In this document: in pieces, positions 7,340 through 14,814 of the stretch
How the letters are laid out: each line of letters begins with the position of its first letter
How positions within the stretch are numbered: position 1 is the stretch's first letter
Assembly: GCA_002413325.1 (NCBI GenBank)
Contig: DHWT01000161.1
Span: 1 to 15,811, forward strand
Source: Chitinophagaceae bacterium UBA5175
Lineage (GTDB): Bacteria; Bacteroidota; Bacteroidia; Chitinophagales; Chitinophagaceae
Direction: 5' to 3'
DNA: 15,811 bases
Program-made: the position numbers and the translations under genes
The notes under the pieces: model-generated
What the model was told of the DNA's origin: nothing
What the model saw: only the letters and a program-made list of their open reading frames with translations
Database searches by the model: none

Positions 7340-8416
7340 ATGAATAACAGGAGAAAAATGAACATATTGAATACACGCACCCGGATGCCGGTCTTTTGTA
7401 TTGTATTCACCTGCATCACAGTGATCCTCTCCTGCAATAAGAATTCCTATGAAAGCCGGCAACTAACCAGTCAGCTGGTGGTGCTTGCTGAAATTACCGC
7501 AGGAGATACAGCGAATATTCCGATCAGCAGCACCCTTCCGTCAGGAAACGGCGACAGTATTGTTTTCGGTAAATTGAATTCAGTTGTTGCAGGCATCAGC
7601 GGCCAGGATGGCTCGTCGGAATCACTTACATTGAATAACGCACCCGATTTCATATCGGCCCCAACGGCGGTCTATTCCGGAAACCTGCCCTTTCAATACA
7701 ATATGGCTTATACCCTTACGGCTACCGATCCCCGGCTGGGTACCGTGGTGGCTACCACAACCATTCCGAATCAGTTTTCGGTCCAGCAGCCTGAAACGGA
7801 AACGGATGATCTGAACGGTAAGTCGGTGTTCCGGTTTGGATTTGCCATTCAGGATGCGGGAGACGAAAAGAATTATTACATTTTTGAAGCGGTGAAGCAG
7901 CTGGTGAATATATCCAGATATTTTTACTGGCAGGGTGTAAAATATGATTACAATCTTCAGTCGGGTTTTGATTTATACCAGCAGGTAAAAAATAACAGCG
8001 GTGTCGTTTTGTTGTACGATACCCTGCTGACTCATCAGTATATCCGCCTGAATGTATATACTAAGGATAGTCATACCGGTAATGCAACCATGGGCAGCCT
8101 GGACAGTCCGTACCGGAGAATATTTATAACCGATTCCCTTTTTAACGGAAATACATACGAAACCCAGTTCTGGATTTCCATGGATCATTTCATAGCGGCT
8201 AACCCCCTGGAGACCGGTATCGTGCAGGTGCAGGTGAAATCAGTAAGCAGGGAATTATATGATTACCTGATCCGGTACGAAAAATACAAACAGGATTTCG
8301 GAAATTTCGGTGTGGGTGGTTTGGCTTCGCCTCCGGGAAATATTCAAAATGGTTTTGGCGTATTCGGCGGTTCGGCCCGAAAACAATGGTCTTATTATTT
8401 TGATCCGTTACAATAG
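7340..8416 (+). CDS. DUF4249-family lipoprotein, partner of the TonB receptor
   Basis: The 358-residue protein has a lipoprotein signal with lipobox VILSC (Cys32 from the first ATG; an alternative ATG at 7358 shortens the signal to a more usual length). The mature sequence follows the DUF4249 layout: an early 'QLVVLAEITAGDTANIPIS' strand pair, 'YNMAYTLTATDPRLGTVVATTTIPNQF' (Ig-like end), a central beta-rich domain, 'ETQFWISMD' and 'VQVQVKSVSRELYDYLIRYEKY', and the conserved tail 'SPPGNIQNGFGVFGGS'. DUF4249 genes commonly follow TonB receptors in Bacteroidota, and the products are presumed to be surface lipoproteins that capture ligand or cap the barrel; no biochemical role is established. It starts five bases after the receptor stop codon, so the two are co-translated. 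No clear terminator is visible in the 124 bases after it. Confidence 0.88.
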   Translation: MNNRRKMNILNTRTRMPVFCIVFTCITVILSCNKNSYESRQLTSQLVVLAEITAGDTANIPISSTLPSGNGDSIVFGKLNSVVAGISGQDGSSESLTLNNAPDFISAPTAVYSGNLPFQYNMAYTLTATDPRLGTVVATTTIPNQFSVQQPETETDDLNGKSVFRFGFAIQDAGDEKNYYIFEAVKQLVNISRYFYWQGVKYDYNLQSGFDLYQQVKNNSGVVLLYDTLLTHQYIRLNVYTKDSHTGNATMGSLDSPYRRIFITDSLFNGNTYETQFWISMDHFIAANPLETGIVQVQVKSVSRELYDYLIRYEKYKQDFGNFGVGGLASPPGNIQNGFGVFGGSARKQWSYYFDPLQ

Positions 8417-8505
8417 TTCACTGATTTTATTACGAACTCCGGCACAACCGGCAACCCCACGTTCGGTTTGATGAGCATGGTCAAAGGAAACCCTGATACA
8501 GGTCA

Positions 8506-8536
8506 TTTGAATCGGGGGAGGACTGTCCTAATTTTG
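8506..8536 (+). promoter_or_regulatory. Bacteroidota-type promoter (TTTG-N19-TAnnTTTG) for the phosphoribosyltransferase operon
   Basis: TTTG at 8506-8509 and TAATTTTG at 8529-8536 match the -33 and -7 elements of the Bacteroidota major sigma factor exactly, with a 19-base spacer inside the usual range. The ATG of the next gene begins only five bases after the -7 element, so transcription would begin at or within a few bases of the start codon and the mRNA would be leaderless or nearly so. A short inverted repeat, AGGAC-T-GTCCT (8519-8529), lies between the two elements and touches the -7 box, where a repressor could act. Confidence 0.55.
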
Positions 8537-8540
8537 ATTT

Positions 8541-9176
8541 ATGTTTCGGGACAGAATGGAAGCCGGTTCCCTGTTGGCCGGCAAGCTCAAAAAATTCTAT
8601 GATCAGAATGGCCTGGTGCTGGCCGTGCCCAGAGGAGGCATACCGGTAGCCTACGTGGTTGCCAAAGAACTGGGATTTCCCCTGGATATCATACTCACAA
8701 AAAAAATCGGCCATCCGGTGAACAGGGAATATGCCATCGGCGCCGTAAGCCTCACCGACCATTTTGTGGTTCCGCACGAACAGGTGTCAGAAAAATACAT
8801 TGGTAAGGAAATCAAAAAAATCAGGAAAAGGTTAATGGAGATGCAGCAGGGGTTCCTCGGCGGCAAAAAGCCGGAACCGGTAAAGGGCAAAACCGTGATT
8901 ATAATAGATGATGGTATTGCTACGGGTAATACCCTGTTAAGCACCGTTCATATGCTGCGCAAATCAAATCCGGCCAAAATAGTGGTTGCGGCACCGGTCG
9001 CTTCTTCCGGCGCCGTGAAAAAACTGGCAGCAGAAGCAGACGAAGTGGTAGTCGTTTTAATACCGGAAGCATTTTACGGTGTCGGAGCATTTTATGAAGA
9101 TTTTCACCAGGTAAGCGACGAGGAAGTCATGTATTACCTGGACCTGTTTAAAAATGAAATTAAAAGAACCGCGTAA
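8541..9176 (+). CDS. Phosphoribosyltransferase-family protein (COG1926-like)
   Basis: A 211-residue type I phosphoribosyltransferase fold. The N-terminus 'FRDRMEAGSLLAGKL' is typical for this stand-alone group and supports the ATG at 8541. 'VLAVPRGGIPVAYVVAKELG' (27-45) is the first PRTase segment, 'LTKKIGHPVNREYAIGAV' (52-69) contains the flexible-loop-adjacent lysines, and 'VIIIDDGIATGNT' (119-131) is the PRPP-binding motif with its two acidic residues. 'PEAFYGVGAFYEDFHQVSDEEV' near the end is also characteristic. The group is predicted to use PRPP or a related phosphoribosyl compound, but its substrate is not known; it is not one of the standard purine or pyrimidine salvage enzymes. Members are often found near erythromycin-esterase-like genes, as here. 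It is followed by the nitroreductase gene after 11 bases. Confidence 0.9.
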   Translation: MFRDRMEAGSLLAGKLKKFYDQNGLVLAVPRGGIPVAYVVAKELGFPLDIILTKKIGHPVNREYAIGAVSLTDHFVVPHEQVSEKYIGKEIKKIRKRLMEMQQGFLGGKKPEPVKGKTVIIIDDGIATGNTLLSTVHMLRKSNPAKIVVAAPVASSGAVKKLAAEADEVVVVLIPEAFYGVGAFYEDFHQVSDEEVMYYLDLFKNEIKRTA

Positions 9177-9187
9177 ATCCGGTAATT

Positions 9188-9829
9188 ATGAAATCAGCCA
9201 TTCTCACTCCCGTTAAAGAACCTGCGGAAACGATCCGAATCATTTATGAAAGAAGGGCTGTCCGGAAGTATAAAAATAAGCCGGTGGAAAGGGACCTGAT
9301 CCAGGAAGTGATCGATGCCGGGCGCATGGCGCCATCTGCCATCAACAAACAACCCTGGAAGTTTTATGTACTTACAGAGAAAGAGATGATCCGGTCTTTT
9401 TCCAAAGAAATTGCCGCTGTGGCCATCAAAGAATTTTCCCGGTCCGGAATCAGGAATATCGTTAAGACCGCCTCCCACCTCTTGCATTTTTCCCATGGTT
9501 TTGATTTCAGGGCCATGGAAGATCCTGTTTTTCATGGCGCACCGGTGGTGATTTTTATTACCGCTCCGCGGGATAATGAATGGGCTCCCCTGGATATCGG
9601 TATGTGTGCACAAAATATGATGCTGGCGGCTAAAGCGGTCGGCCTGGACTCCTGCCCGGTAGGGTTTGCGAAATTTGTCGGGAATACAAAATTATATCCC
9701 CGGCTGACCGTGCCGGATTCCGAAGAGGTCTTTCTTTCAGTCATACTGGGTTATGGGGATGAGCATCCTGAAATCCATGATAGGAGGAAAAACAATGTCA
9801 TATTCATTCATGAATCATCCGGGTATTAA
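9188..9829 (+). CDS. Nitroreductase-family FMN oxidoreductase
   Basis: The 213-residue protein has the nitroreductase pattern: 'YERRAVRKYKNKPVERDLIQEVIDAGRMAPSAINKQPWKFYVLT', where the RRAVRKY segment binds the FMN phosphate and the 'APSAxNxQPW' loop lies over the flavin; then 'HGAPVVIFITAPRD', 'DIGMCAQNMMLAAKAVGLDSCPVGF' and 'FLSVILGYGDEHPE'. Enzymes of this family are dimeric and reduce nitro compounds, quinones, enones or flavins using NAD(P)H; the true substrate cannot be told from sequence. The gene lies between the phosphoribosyltransferase and the esterase-like gene, with gaps of 11 and 9 bases, so the three are almost certainly one transcription unit. Start chosen at ATG 9188, the first ATG in frame; a later one is not needed because residues 1-20 are uncharged enough to form a normal N-terminal helix. 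Confidence 0.92.
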   Translation: MKSAILTPVKEPAETIRIIYERRAVRKYKNKPVERDLIQEVIDAGRMAPSAINKQPWKFYVLTEKEMIRSFSKEIAAVAIKEFSRSGIRNIVKTASHLLHFSHGFDFRAMEDPVFHGAPVVIFITAPRDNEWAPLDIGMCAQNMMLAAKAVGLDSCPVGFAKFVGNTKLYPRLTVPDSEEVFLSVILGYGDEHPEIHDRRKNNVIFIHESSGY

Positions 9830-9838
9830 ATTTATTTT

Positions 9839-11170
9839 ATGGGACATTATTTTACCAAATCACCCGTGCCGGACCAAAAAGAGGCGACCTCCGCCATCAG
9901 CCAGTGGGCTTACCCGTTAACAGACCGGAACAGCCTGGACCCTTTGTTTAAACGGATCGGCGATGCCCGGATCGTGATGCTGGGTGAAGCCTCCCATGGC
10001 ACCCATGAATATTATAACTGGCGCAGTTATATTACCCGGCGACTGATTGAAGAAAAGGGGTTTGGTTTTATTGCGGTTGAAGGGGACTGGCCGGATTGTT
10101 ACCGCCTGAACCGCTATATCAAAAATTATACGGAAGAAGGCAAGGGGGCTTATAAAGTGCTGCATGCTTTTAAACGCTGGCCTACCTGGATGTGGGCCAA
10201 CTGGGAAATCATTGCGCTGGCAGACTGGCTGCAGCAATACAACAGCAAACGGACGCTGAATAAAAAAGCGGGCTTTTACGGGCTGGATATTTACAGTTTA
10301 TGGGAAAGCATGGACAGCATCATGCAGTACCTTAAAAAAACGGACCCGAAGGCATTGAAAGCGGCCGAGGAGGCATTCCGATGTTTCGAGCCATACCAGG
10401 AGGAAGAGGGCCGGTCCTATGCCCGTGCAACTCAGTTCGTGCCTGAATTGTGTGAAAATGAAGTGGTCCATTTGCTAAAAGAAATCCGGGCAAAACTTCC
10501 CACCTATAATACCGATCACGAAAATGTTTTTAATGCCGAGCAAAATGCGCTGGTGATGGTGCATGCTGAAAAATATTACCGGGCCATGATTCATGGCGGT
10601 CCGCATTCCTGGAATCTCCGCGACGAACATATGATGCAGACGCTGGACCGGTTGCTGGATTTCCACGGGGAAAATGCAAAAGCAGTCATTTGGGCGCATA
10701 ATACCCATGTGGGGGACGCCAGGGCCACCGACATGAGCGGGGAAGGCATGTATAATATCGGTGAACTGGCCCGGCTGAAATATAAAGAGGATGTCGTGTT
10801 GGTGGGAATGGGTTCTTACCGGGGATCGGTAACGGCCGGACTGAGCTGGGGAGCCCGGATGCAGCAGATGGAAGTTCCCGCGGCACGGGAGGATTCATGG
10901 GAATTTTTATTGCATACGGCCAGCGATAAAAATAAATTATTACTCATGGATGATTTTCACCAGGATGTATTCCTGGAAAATCATATTGATCACCGGGCCA
11001 TCGGTGTGGTGTATAATCCGCAATATGAGAAATACGGGAATTATGTTCCGAGCATTTTGCCGCTGCGCTATGACGCATTCATTTATATAGATAAAACAAC
11101 CGCCCTGCATCCCCTGCATATTCAGCCGGATGGTCACCAGGTACCGGAAACATTTCCGTTCGGCGTGTAG
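9839..11170 (+). CDS. Erythromycin-esterase-family hydrolase
   Basis: The 443-residue protein carries the Ere-family active-site elements. 'VMLGEASHGTHEYYNWR' gives Glu50, His53 and His56 (equivalent to Glu43/His46 of EreA/EreB), 'FIAVEGDWPD' gives Glu81 (Glu74 equivalent), and 'IWAHNTHVGDAR' gives His287 and His290 (His285/His288 equivalents). The metal-independent esterase mechanism described for EreA/EreB relies on these residues, so the protein is probably an active hydrolase. Chromosomal members like this, in a cluster with a phosphoribosyltransferase and a nitroreductase, are unlikely to be dedicated macrolide-resistance genes; the natural substrate is unknown. No signal peptide, so cytoplasmic. 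It closes the three-gene unit. 'KRWPTWMWANWEIIALADWLQQYN' (112-135) is another family-typical helix. Confidence 0.92.
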   Translation: MGHYFTKSPVPDQKEATSAISQWAYPLTDRNSLDPLFKRIGDARIVMLGEASHGTHEYYNWRSYITRRLIEEKGFGFIAVEGDWPDCYRLNRYIKNYTEEGKGAYKVLHAFKRWPTWMWANWEIIALADWLQQYNSKRTLNKKAGFYGLDIYSLWESMDSIMQYLKKTDPKALKAAEEAFRCFEPYQEEEGRSYARATQFVPELCENEVVHLLKEIRAKLPTYNTDHENVFNAEQNALVMVHAEKYYRAMIHGGPHSWNLRDEHMMQTLDRLLDFHGENAKAVIWAHNTHVGDARATDMSGEGMYNIGELARLKYKEDVVLVGMGSYRGSVTAGLSWGARMQQMEVPAAREDSWEFLLHTASDKNKLLLMDDFHQDVFLENHIDHRAIGVVYNPQYEKYGNYVPSILPLRYDAFIYIDKTTALHPLHIQPDGHQVPETFPFGV

Positions 11171-11208
11171 ATTCCGGGCGTATGTCAATCACATTTTAAA
11201 ATACCGGT

Positions 11209-11595
11209 ATGAAATCCATTTTAAAACTGCTCACTGCATTTGTCGCGCTGACGGCCGTGGCCGGCGGGATCATGATGATCCTGGAACCCCGGGGGAGCAG
11301 TTTGCATCTCTCCCAATACCTGCTCAGGAATGCGCCGTTCCATGATTTTCTCCTGCCGGGGATTTTGCTGTCCCTGGTGGTAGGCGGCTTCAACGGGGTG
11401 GCCCTGGTTTGCCAGCTTTCCGGGAAAAGGAACTGGTATAACTGGACGCTTGCAGCAGCAGCCGTACTTTTAGCTTATATTGTAATTCAGATTTTGATTA
11501 TCGGTGAATGGAACTGGCTGCAATTGTTTTATCTTTTTACCGGAGGTTTTATGGTGCTTCTGACCTGGCAGCTGAGAGGGAAATGGGCCGCCTGA
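11209..11595 (+). CDS. Small four-helix membrane protein, unknown function
   Basis: A 128-residue hydrophobic protein with four likely transmembrane helices at about residues 5-25, 46-67, 78-98 and 102-122, separated by short loops, one containing 'CQLSGKRNWYNW'. I do not recognise a named family. Its codon use and composition fit its neighbours. It lies 38 bases after the esterase-like gene and 50 bases before cdsA on the same strand, so it could belong to either group. Inner-membrane location is predicted. The real coding status is supported by a full-length frame, the clean alternation of helices and loops, and a start codon right after an AT-rich leader. Confidence 0.75.
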   Translation: MKSILKLLTAFVALTAVAGGIMMILEPRGSSLHLSQYLLRNAPFHDFLLPGILLSLVVGGFNGVALVCQLSGKRNWYNWTLAAAAVLLAYIVIQILIIGEWNWLQLFYLFTGGFMVLLTWQLRGKWAA

Positions 11596-11645
11596 ATGGT
11601 TTGCCGGATCTGTAAGATGTTAAAAAAGACCGGGCTGAAATAAGA

Positions 11646-12491
11646 ATGATGATATTGAACCAGGGATTGAAAAGCGCTATACAAAGAGTAATCACAGGGA
11701 TCCTGCTGGCAGGAATTATGATAGGATCTGTCCTGATGGGGGCATATGGTTTCCTGTTGTTGATACTGGCTGTTAATGTTCTCGGATTAAGGGAGTTTTA
11801 CCAGCTGTTCCGGTCTGAGACCATATACCCCCGGGTTTTCAGCGGAATCATACTGGCATCTGCCCTCGTTTTTACCTCCTTTTTAGTTGTGAATGGTATT
11901 ACGGATCTGCGGGTATTGCTGATCCTGATCCCGCTGTCATTTTCCATTTATGTAATCGAATTATACTTAAAGGCTGAAAACCCTTTTCTGAACCTGGCCA
12001 TTACCTTTTTAGGAATTTTGTGCATCAGCCTGCCTCTCAGTTTCTTTTTACTCATTGCCTTTTTACCTTTTGGTTCCGTGATCTATCATGCGGAAATTAT
12101 CATCGGTATTTTTATCATCCTATGGGCGGGCGACAGCGGAGCTTTTTTTTTCGGGAAGCTGTTTGGGAAAAGGCGTTTATTTCACCGGATTTCTCCCAAT
12201 AAAACCTGGGAGGGGAGCCTGGGCGGAGCCGTCAGTGCATTGACTGCATCTTATATCATGGACCTGCTGGACCCGGTTCACTGTTTACAGGAATGGATCA
12301 TCATGGCTGTTATCATCATGATTACCGGAACGTATGGCGACTTTATCAAATCGCTCATGAAACGGAGTCTGCATGTAAAGGATTCCGGTACCATCCTGCC
12401 CGGTCATGGCGGTATCCTGGACCGGTTTGATACCTTGCTGGGTTCCGCGCCTTTTATATTCGGATATTTGATATTATATGGTCATGGATAG
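11646..12491 (+). CDS. cdsA: Phosphatidate cytidylyltransferase
   Basis: CdsA makes CDP-diacylglycerol from CTP and phosphatidic acid, the branch point of phospholipid synthesis, in the inner membrane. The 281-residue protein has about seven to eight hydrophobic helices and the complete family signature at residues 236-262: S-L-M-K-R, then K-D-S-G, L-P-G-H-G-G, and D-R-F-D. An upstream element 'WAGDSGAFFFGKLFGKRRLFHRISPNKTWEGSLGG' (160-194) is also conserved; its aspartate and the C-terminal aspartates bind the metals. Length is normal. Two ATGs are adjacent (11646, 11649); the choice changes one residue. Its 3' end overlaps the next gene by 14 bases, showing translational coupling with an enzyme that uses its product. 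Confidence 0.95.
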   Translation: MMILNQGLKSAIQRVITGILLAGIMIGSVLMGAYGFLLLILAVNVLGLREFYQLFRSETIYPRVFSGIILASALVFTSFLVVNGITDLRVLLILIPLSFSIYVIELYLKAENPFLNLAITFLGILCISLPLSFFLLIAFLPFGSVIYHAEIIIGIFIILWAGDSGAFFFGKLFGKRRLFHRISPNKTWEGSLGGAVSALTASYIMDLLDPVHCLQEWIIMAVIIMITGTYGDFIKSLMKRSLHVKDSGTILPGHGGILDRFDTLLGSAPFIFGYLILYGHG

Positions 12492-13077
12492 AAGGGCTTA
12501 TCATATCGTGAATGGGATAACGATTTACCGGCTGGCTGTAGCACCCGTCCTGGTATTATTAATTATAAAAGGACAGCTTTTTTTGTTTACGTGGTTACTG
12601 GGATTTAGTTTTTTTACGGATGTGGTAGATGGGTTTCTGGCCCGCCGGTACAAAGTTACCAGCGTGTTAGGTTCCAGGCTGGATTCCATAGCAGATGACC
12701 TGACGATCGTGGCTGCGATTATCGGCGTGATCGTTTTCAAACCCGGGTTTCTTCAAAAGGAAATGATCGTGGTCGTCGGGCTGTTGGTCATATTCTTTTT
12801 GCAGATGCTCTATGCTTTTATCCGTTATGGGAAAACAACCAGTTTCCATACTTATGGAGCCAAGGCTGCGACCCTTATGCAGGGTACCTTTCTGTTGTTA
12901 TTATTTTTTCTTCCGGAACCCAGTTATTTTCTGTTTTACGTGGCCGTTTTTATAACCGGAGCGGAGTTGATTGAAGAAATCATCCTTACCGCGCTCTTAC
13001 CGGTGTGGGAAGCAAATGTAAAAGGACTGTACTGGGTATTGAAAAGAAATAAAAAGCGGGATCAACCCCTGCCGTAA
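12478..13077 (+). CDS. CDP-alcohol phosphatidyltransferase-family protein
   Basis: A 199-residue integral membrane enzyme with the complete CDP-OH-P signature. Asp48 and Asp51-Gly52, Ala55-Arg56, Gly65, Asp69 and Asp73 fit D-x2-D-G-x2-A-R-x8-G-x3-D-x3-D exactly, so the metal and CDP-binding site is intact. About six hydrophobic helices are visible. Such enzymes replace the CMP of CDP-diacylglycerol with an alcohol: glycerol-3-phosphate (PgsA), serine (PssA), inositol or others. The size and N-terminal 'NGITIYRLAVAPVLVLLI' resemble the PgsA branch, but the acceptor cannot be fixed from sequence alone. It overlaps cdsA by 14 bases in a different frame (an alternative ATG at 12484 would shorten the overlap to 8), so CDP-diacylglycerol maker and user are coupled. 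It converges with the phosphorylase-like gene, with only 19 bases between the stop codons. Confidence 0.92.
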   Translation: MVMDRRAYHIVNGITIYRLAVAPVLVLLIIKGQLFLFTWLLGFSFFTDVVDGFLARRYKVTSVLGSRLDSIADDLTIVAAIIGVIVFKPGFLQKEMIVVVGLLVIFFLQMLYAFIRYGKTTSFHTYGAKAATLMQGTFLLLLFFLPEPSYFLFYVAVFITGAELIEEIILTALLPVWEANVKGLYWVLKRNKKRDQPLP

Positions 13078-13096
13078 CATAAAGGGAAAAAGGGAT

Positions 13097-14758
13097 TCAT
13101 TTGGTTTCCGCAGGGCCATATATTTTTTCGTAATATTCTTTTGCCAGCCGGTTACTGTCAAAACCGGGGATGATATCCTGCATGCTGTTCTTCATCAGGG
13201 ATAACCATTGGGCCGGCTGGTCATAATATAAAGGGATCACCTCATTTTCCAGTATATCGTATAATTTATTTGCATCCGCTTCATCCTGCTGGTGATCGGG
13301 CAGGTCCGGATCGGAAGCCGGGATGACAAAACTATTCACCTTGTCCCTGGCAAACTCAGGAAACCATCCATCCGGTATGGACAGGTTGATGGCTCCGTTC
13401 ATGGCTGCCGCCATACCACTGGTGCCTGAAGCTTCATGAGTATAGCGGGGTGTATTCAGCCAGACATCTGCCCCGCGTTTTAATAATTTGGACAATTTCA
13501 GTTCATATCCTACCAGTACGGAACAATTGCTGAAGCTTTTGCAGGTGTTGACGATTTTATCAAAAATTCCAATGGCGGTATAATCCATCGGATAGGGTTT
13601 GCCTGCCCAGATGATCTGGATGGGCCTGCTGGTGTTGCTTACTATTTGTTCAAAGCGTTCCATATTGTGCAGCAGCAGATCGGCTCTTTTATACCCGGCA
13701 ATCCGCTTGGCGAAAACAAGGGTTAGTATTTTACGGTCTAAAATTTCCCCGTTTTGATCCGCAACGATCTCAAATAACTGATCTTTTGCAGTTTCTTTTC
13801 TCAGGCGCAGGGCATCATCATCATGCAGCGACAATGCCTTATACATTTCTTTGTCCGCCCAATAGTTAAAATTTTGTGCATTGGTAACGGATCGTATAGG
13901 ACAGATATCGTCATGTATTTTCCACATCCTTTCCAGTGTTTGCTTGTGGAGCTTCGATACCCCGTTGGCCATATGGGATAAGTGCAGGGCAGTCAGCGTA
14001 TGATCCAGCAAGTCGCCTTCTGTCTGGGAGATGGCTCTTGCTTCGGTAAGGGTGATATCGCCAAAGAAACCCATTTTATTCAGCAGCGAAATATTCGATT
14101 TCAGGTTACCGCTTTCTTCAGGTGTATGGTTGGTGAACACCAGTCTTTTGGTTAATTCTTCCCTGCTTTTATATTTATTATACAGGTAAAATGCCAGGGG
14201 TAAGGCATGGGATTCGTTGAGGTGGTAAATTTCAGGTTCCCATTCTAAGAACTCCAGTAACCGGGCGCCTCCCATGCCCAGCAGAATGGCGGCGGCTGTT
14301 TTTGTTTCGGGATTGGAATCGTATAATTTGTGGGAGATGGTTCTGGACAGGTAATCATTCTCCGGCAAATCGGTGCTCAGCAGGAATACCGGGGCTGTAT
14401 TGAAAACCTCGGGCGGCAGATAATAGGCAGTGACCCATACATTGGTCTTAGAAACCTGTATGGTAAATTTTATATCTGTTTTTTTCAGGAAACCATATTC
14501 TTTTTCTCCGAAAAGTACGTCCATCGACTGGTCCGGTTTCCTTACCTGGTCGTAATATCCGTATTTCCACAGGATGCCGATTCCAACCATATTTTGTTTT
14601 AATTCAAAAGCGCTCCGCATATGAGAGCCGGCCAGGAATCCCAGGCCGCCTGCATATATTTTTAATGGCTGGTCAATAGCATATTCCATGCAGAAATATG
14701 CTACCCGGGTTGCATAGCTGCTGTCAACAGGGTAGGGGTGTTTGAAAGAAAATTTCAT
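13097..14758 (-). CDS. Alpha-glucan-phosphorylase-like protein lacking the PLP lysine
   Basis: The 553-residue protein is clearly related to the short GT35 alpha-glucan phosphorylases (TIGR02094-like): 'VAYFCMEYAIDQPLKIYAGGLGFLAGSH' (19-46), 'IYHLNESHALPLAFYL' with His184, 'FTNHTPEESG' (208-217), 'LVFAKRIAGYKRADLLLHN' (347-365, including the phosphate-site YKR) and 'HEASGTSGM' (441-449). In phosphorylases the residue after GTSxM is the lysine that forms the Schiff base with pyridoxal phosphate. Here codon 13411-13409 is GCG, giving Ala450, with no lysine within the motif. It is shorter than typical glycogen phosphorylases (about 700-850). It may be a relative that has lost PLP dependence or has another activity. 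No SD site; starts 56 bases after the upstream ABC ATPase gene and ends 19 bases from the convergent CDP-alcohol enzyme. Calling it GlgP would overstate the evidence. Confidence 0.88.
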   Translation of the reverse strand: MKFSFKHPYPVDSSYATRVAYFCMEYAIDQPLKIYAGGLGFLAGSHMRSAFELKQNMVGIGILWKYGYYDQVRKPDQSMDVLFGEKEYGFLKKTDIKFTIQVSKTNVWVTAYYLPPEVFNTAPVFLLSTDLPENDYLSRTISHKLYDSNPETKTAAAILLGMGGARLLEFLEWEPEIYHLNESHALPLAFYLYNKYKSREELTKRLVFTNHTPEESGNLKSNISLLNKMGFFGDITLTEARAISQTEGDLLDHTLTALHLSHMANGVSKLHKQTLERMWKIHDDICPIRSVTNAQNFNYWADKEMYKALSLHDDDALRLRKETAKDQLFEIVADQNGEILDRKILTLVFAKRIAGYKRADLLLHNMERFEQIVSNTSRPIQIIWAGKPYPMDYTAIGIFDKIVNTCKSFSNCSVLVGYELKLSKLLKRGADVWLNTPRYTHEASGTSGMAAAMNGAINLSIPDGWFPEFARDKVNSFVIPASDPDLPDHQQDEADANKLYDILENEVIPLYYDQPAQWLSLMKNSMQDIIPGFDSNRLAKEYYEKIYGPAETK

Positions 14759-14789
14759 ATAGAAGGTTTTTAAAATGAAAGGCAGTTTT

Positions 14790-14811
14790 CAGGAACCCCG
14801 GAAAGGTCCTG
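14790..14811. terminator. Weak hairpin between ABC ATPase and phosphorylase-like gene
   Basis: CAGGAACC (14790-14797) can pair with GGTCCTG (14805-14811) as seven pairs with one bulged base around a 7-base loop. It lies just after the ATPase stop codon on the minus strand. No uridine run follows on that strand, so a classical intrinsic terminator is doubtful; it may only stabilise the mRNA end or be chance. Confidence 0.25.
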
Positions 14812-14814
14812 TTA

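Noticed and set aside
8440..8460. CCGG-CACAA-CCGG as a terminator after the DUF4249 gene
   Set aside because: Only four-base arms, each itself palindromic, with no T-run; too weak to call.
9839..11170. Erythromycin-esterase homologue as an acquired macrolide-resistance gene
   Set aside because: Composition matches its neighbours, no mobile element or integron is nearby, and it sits in an ordinary metabolic operon; the family is broad and mostly unrelated to resistance.
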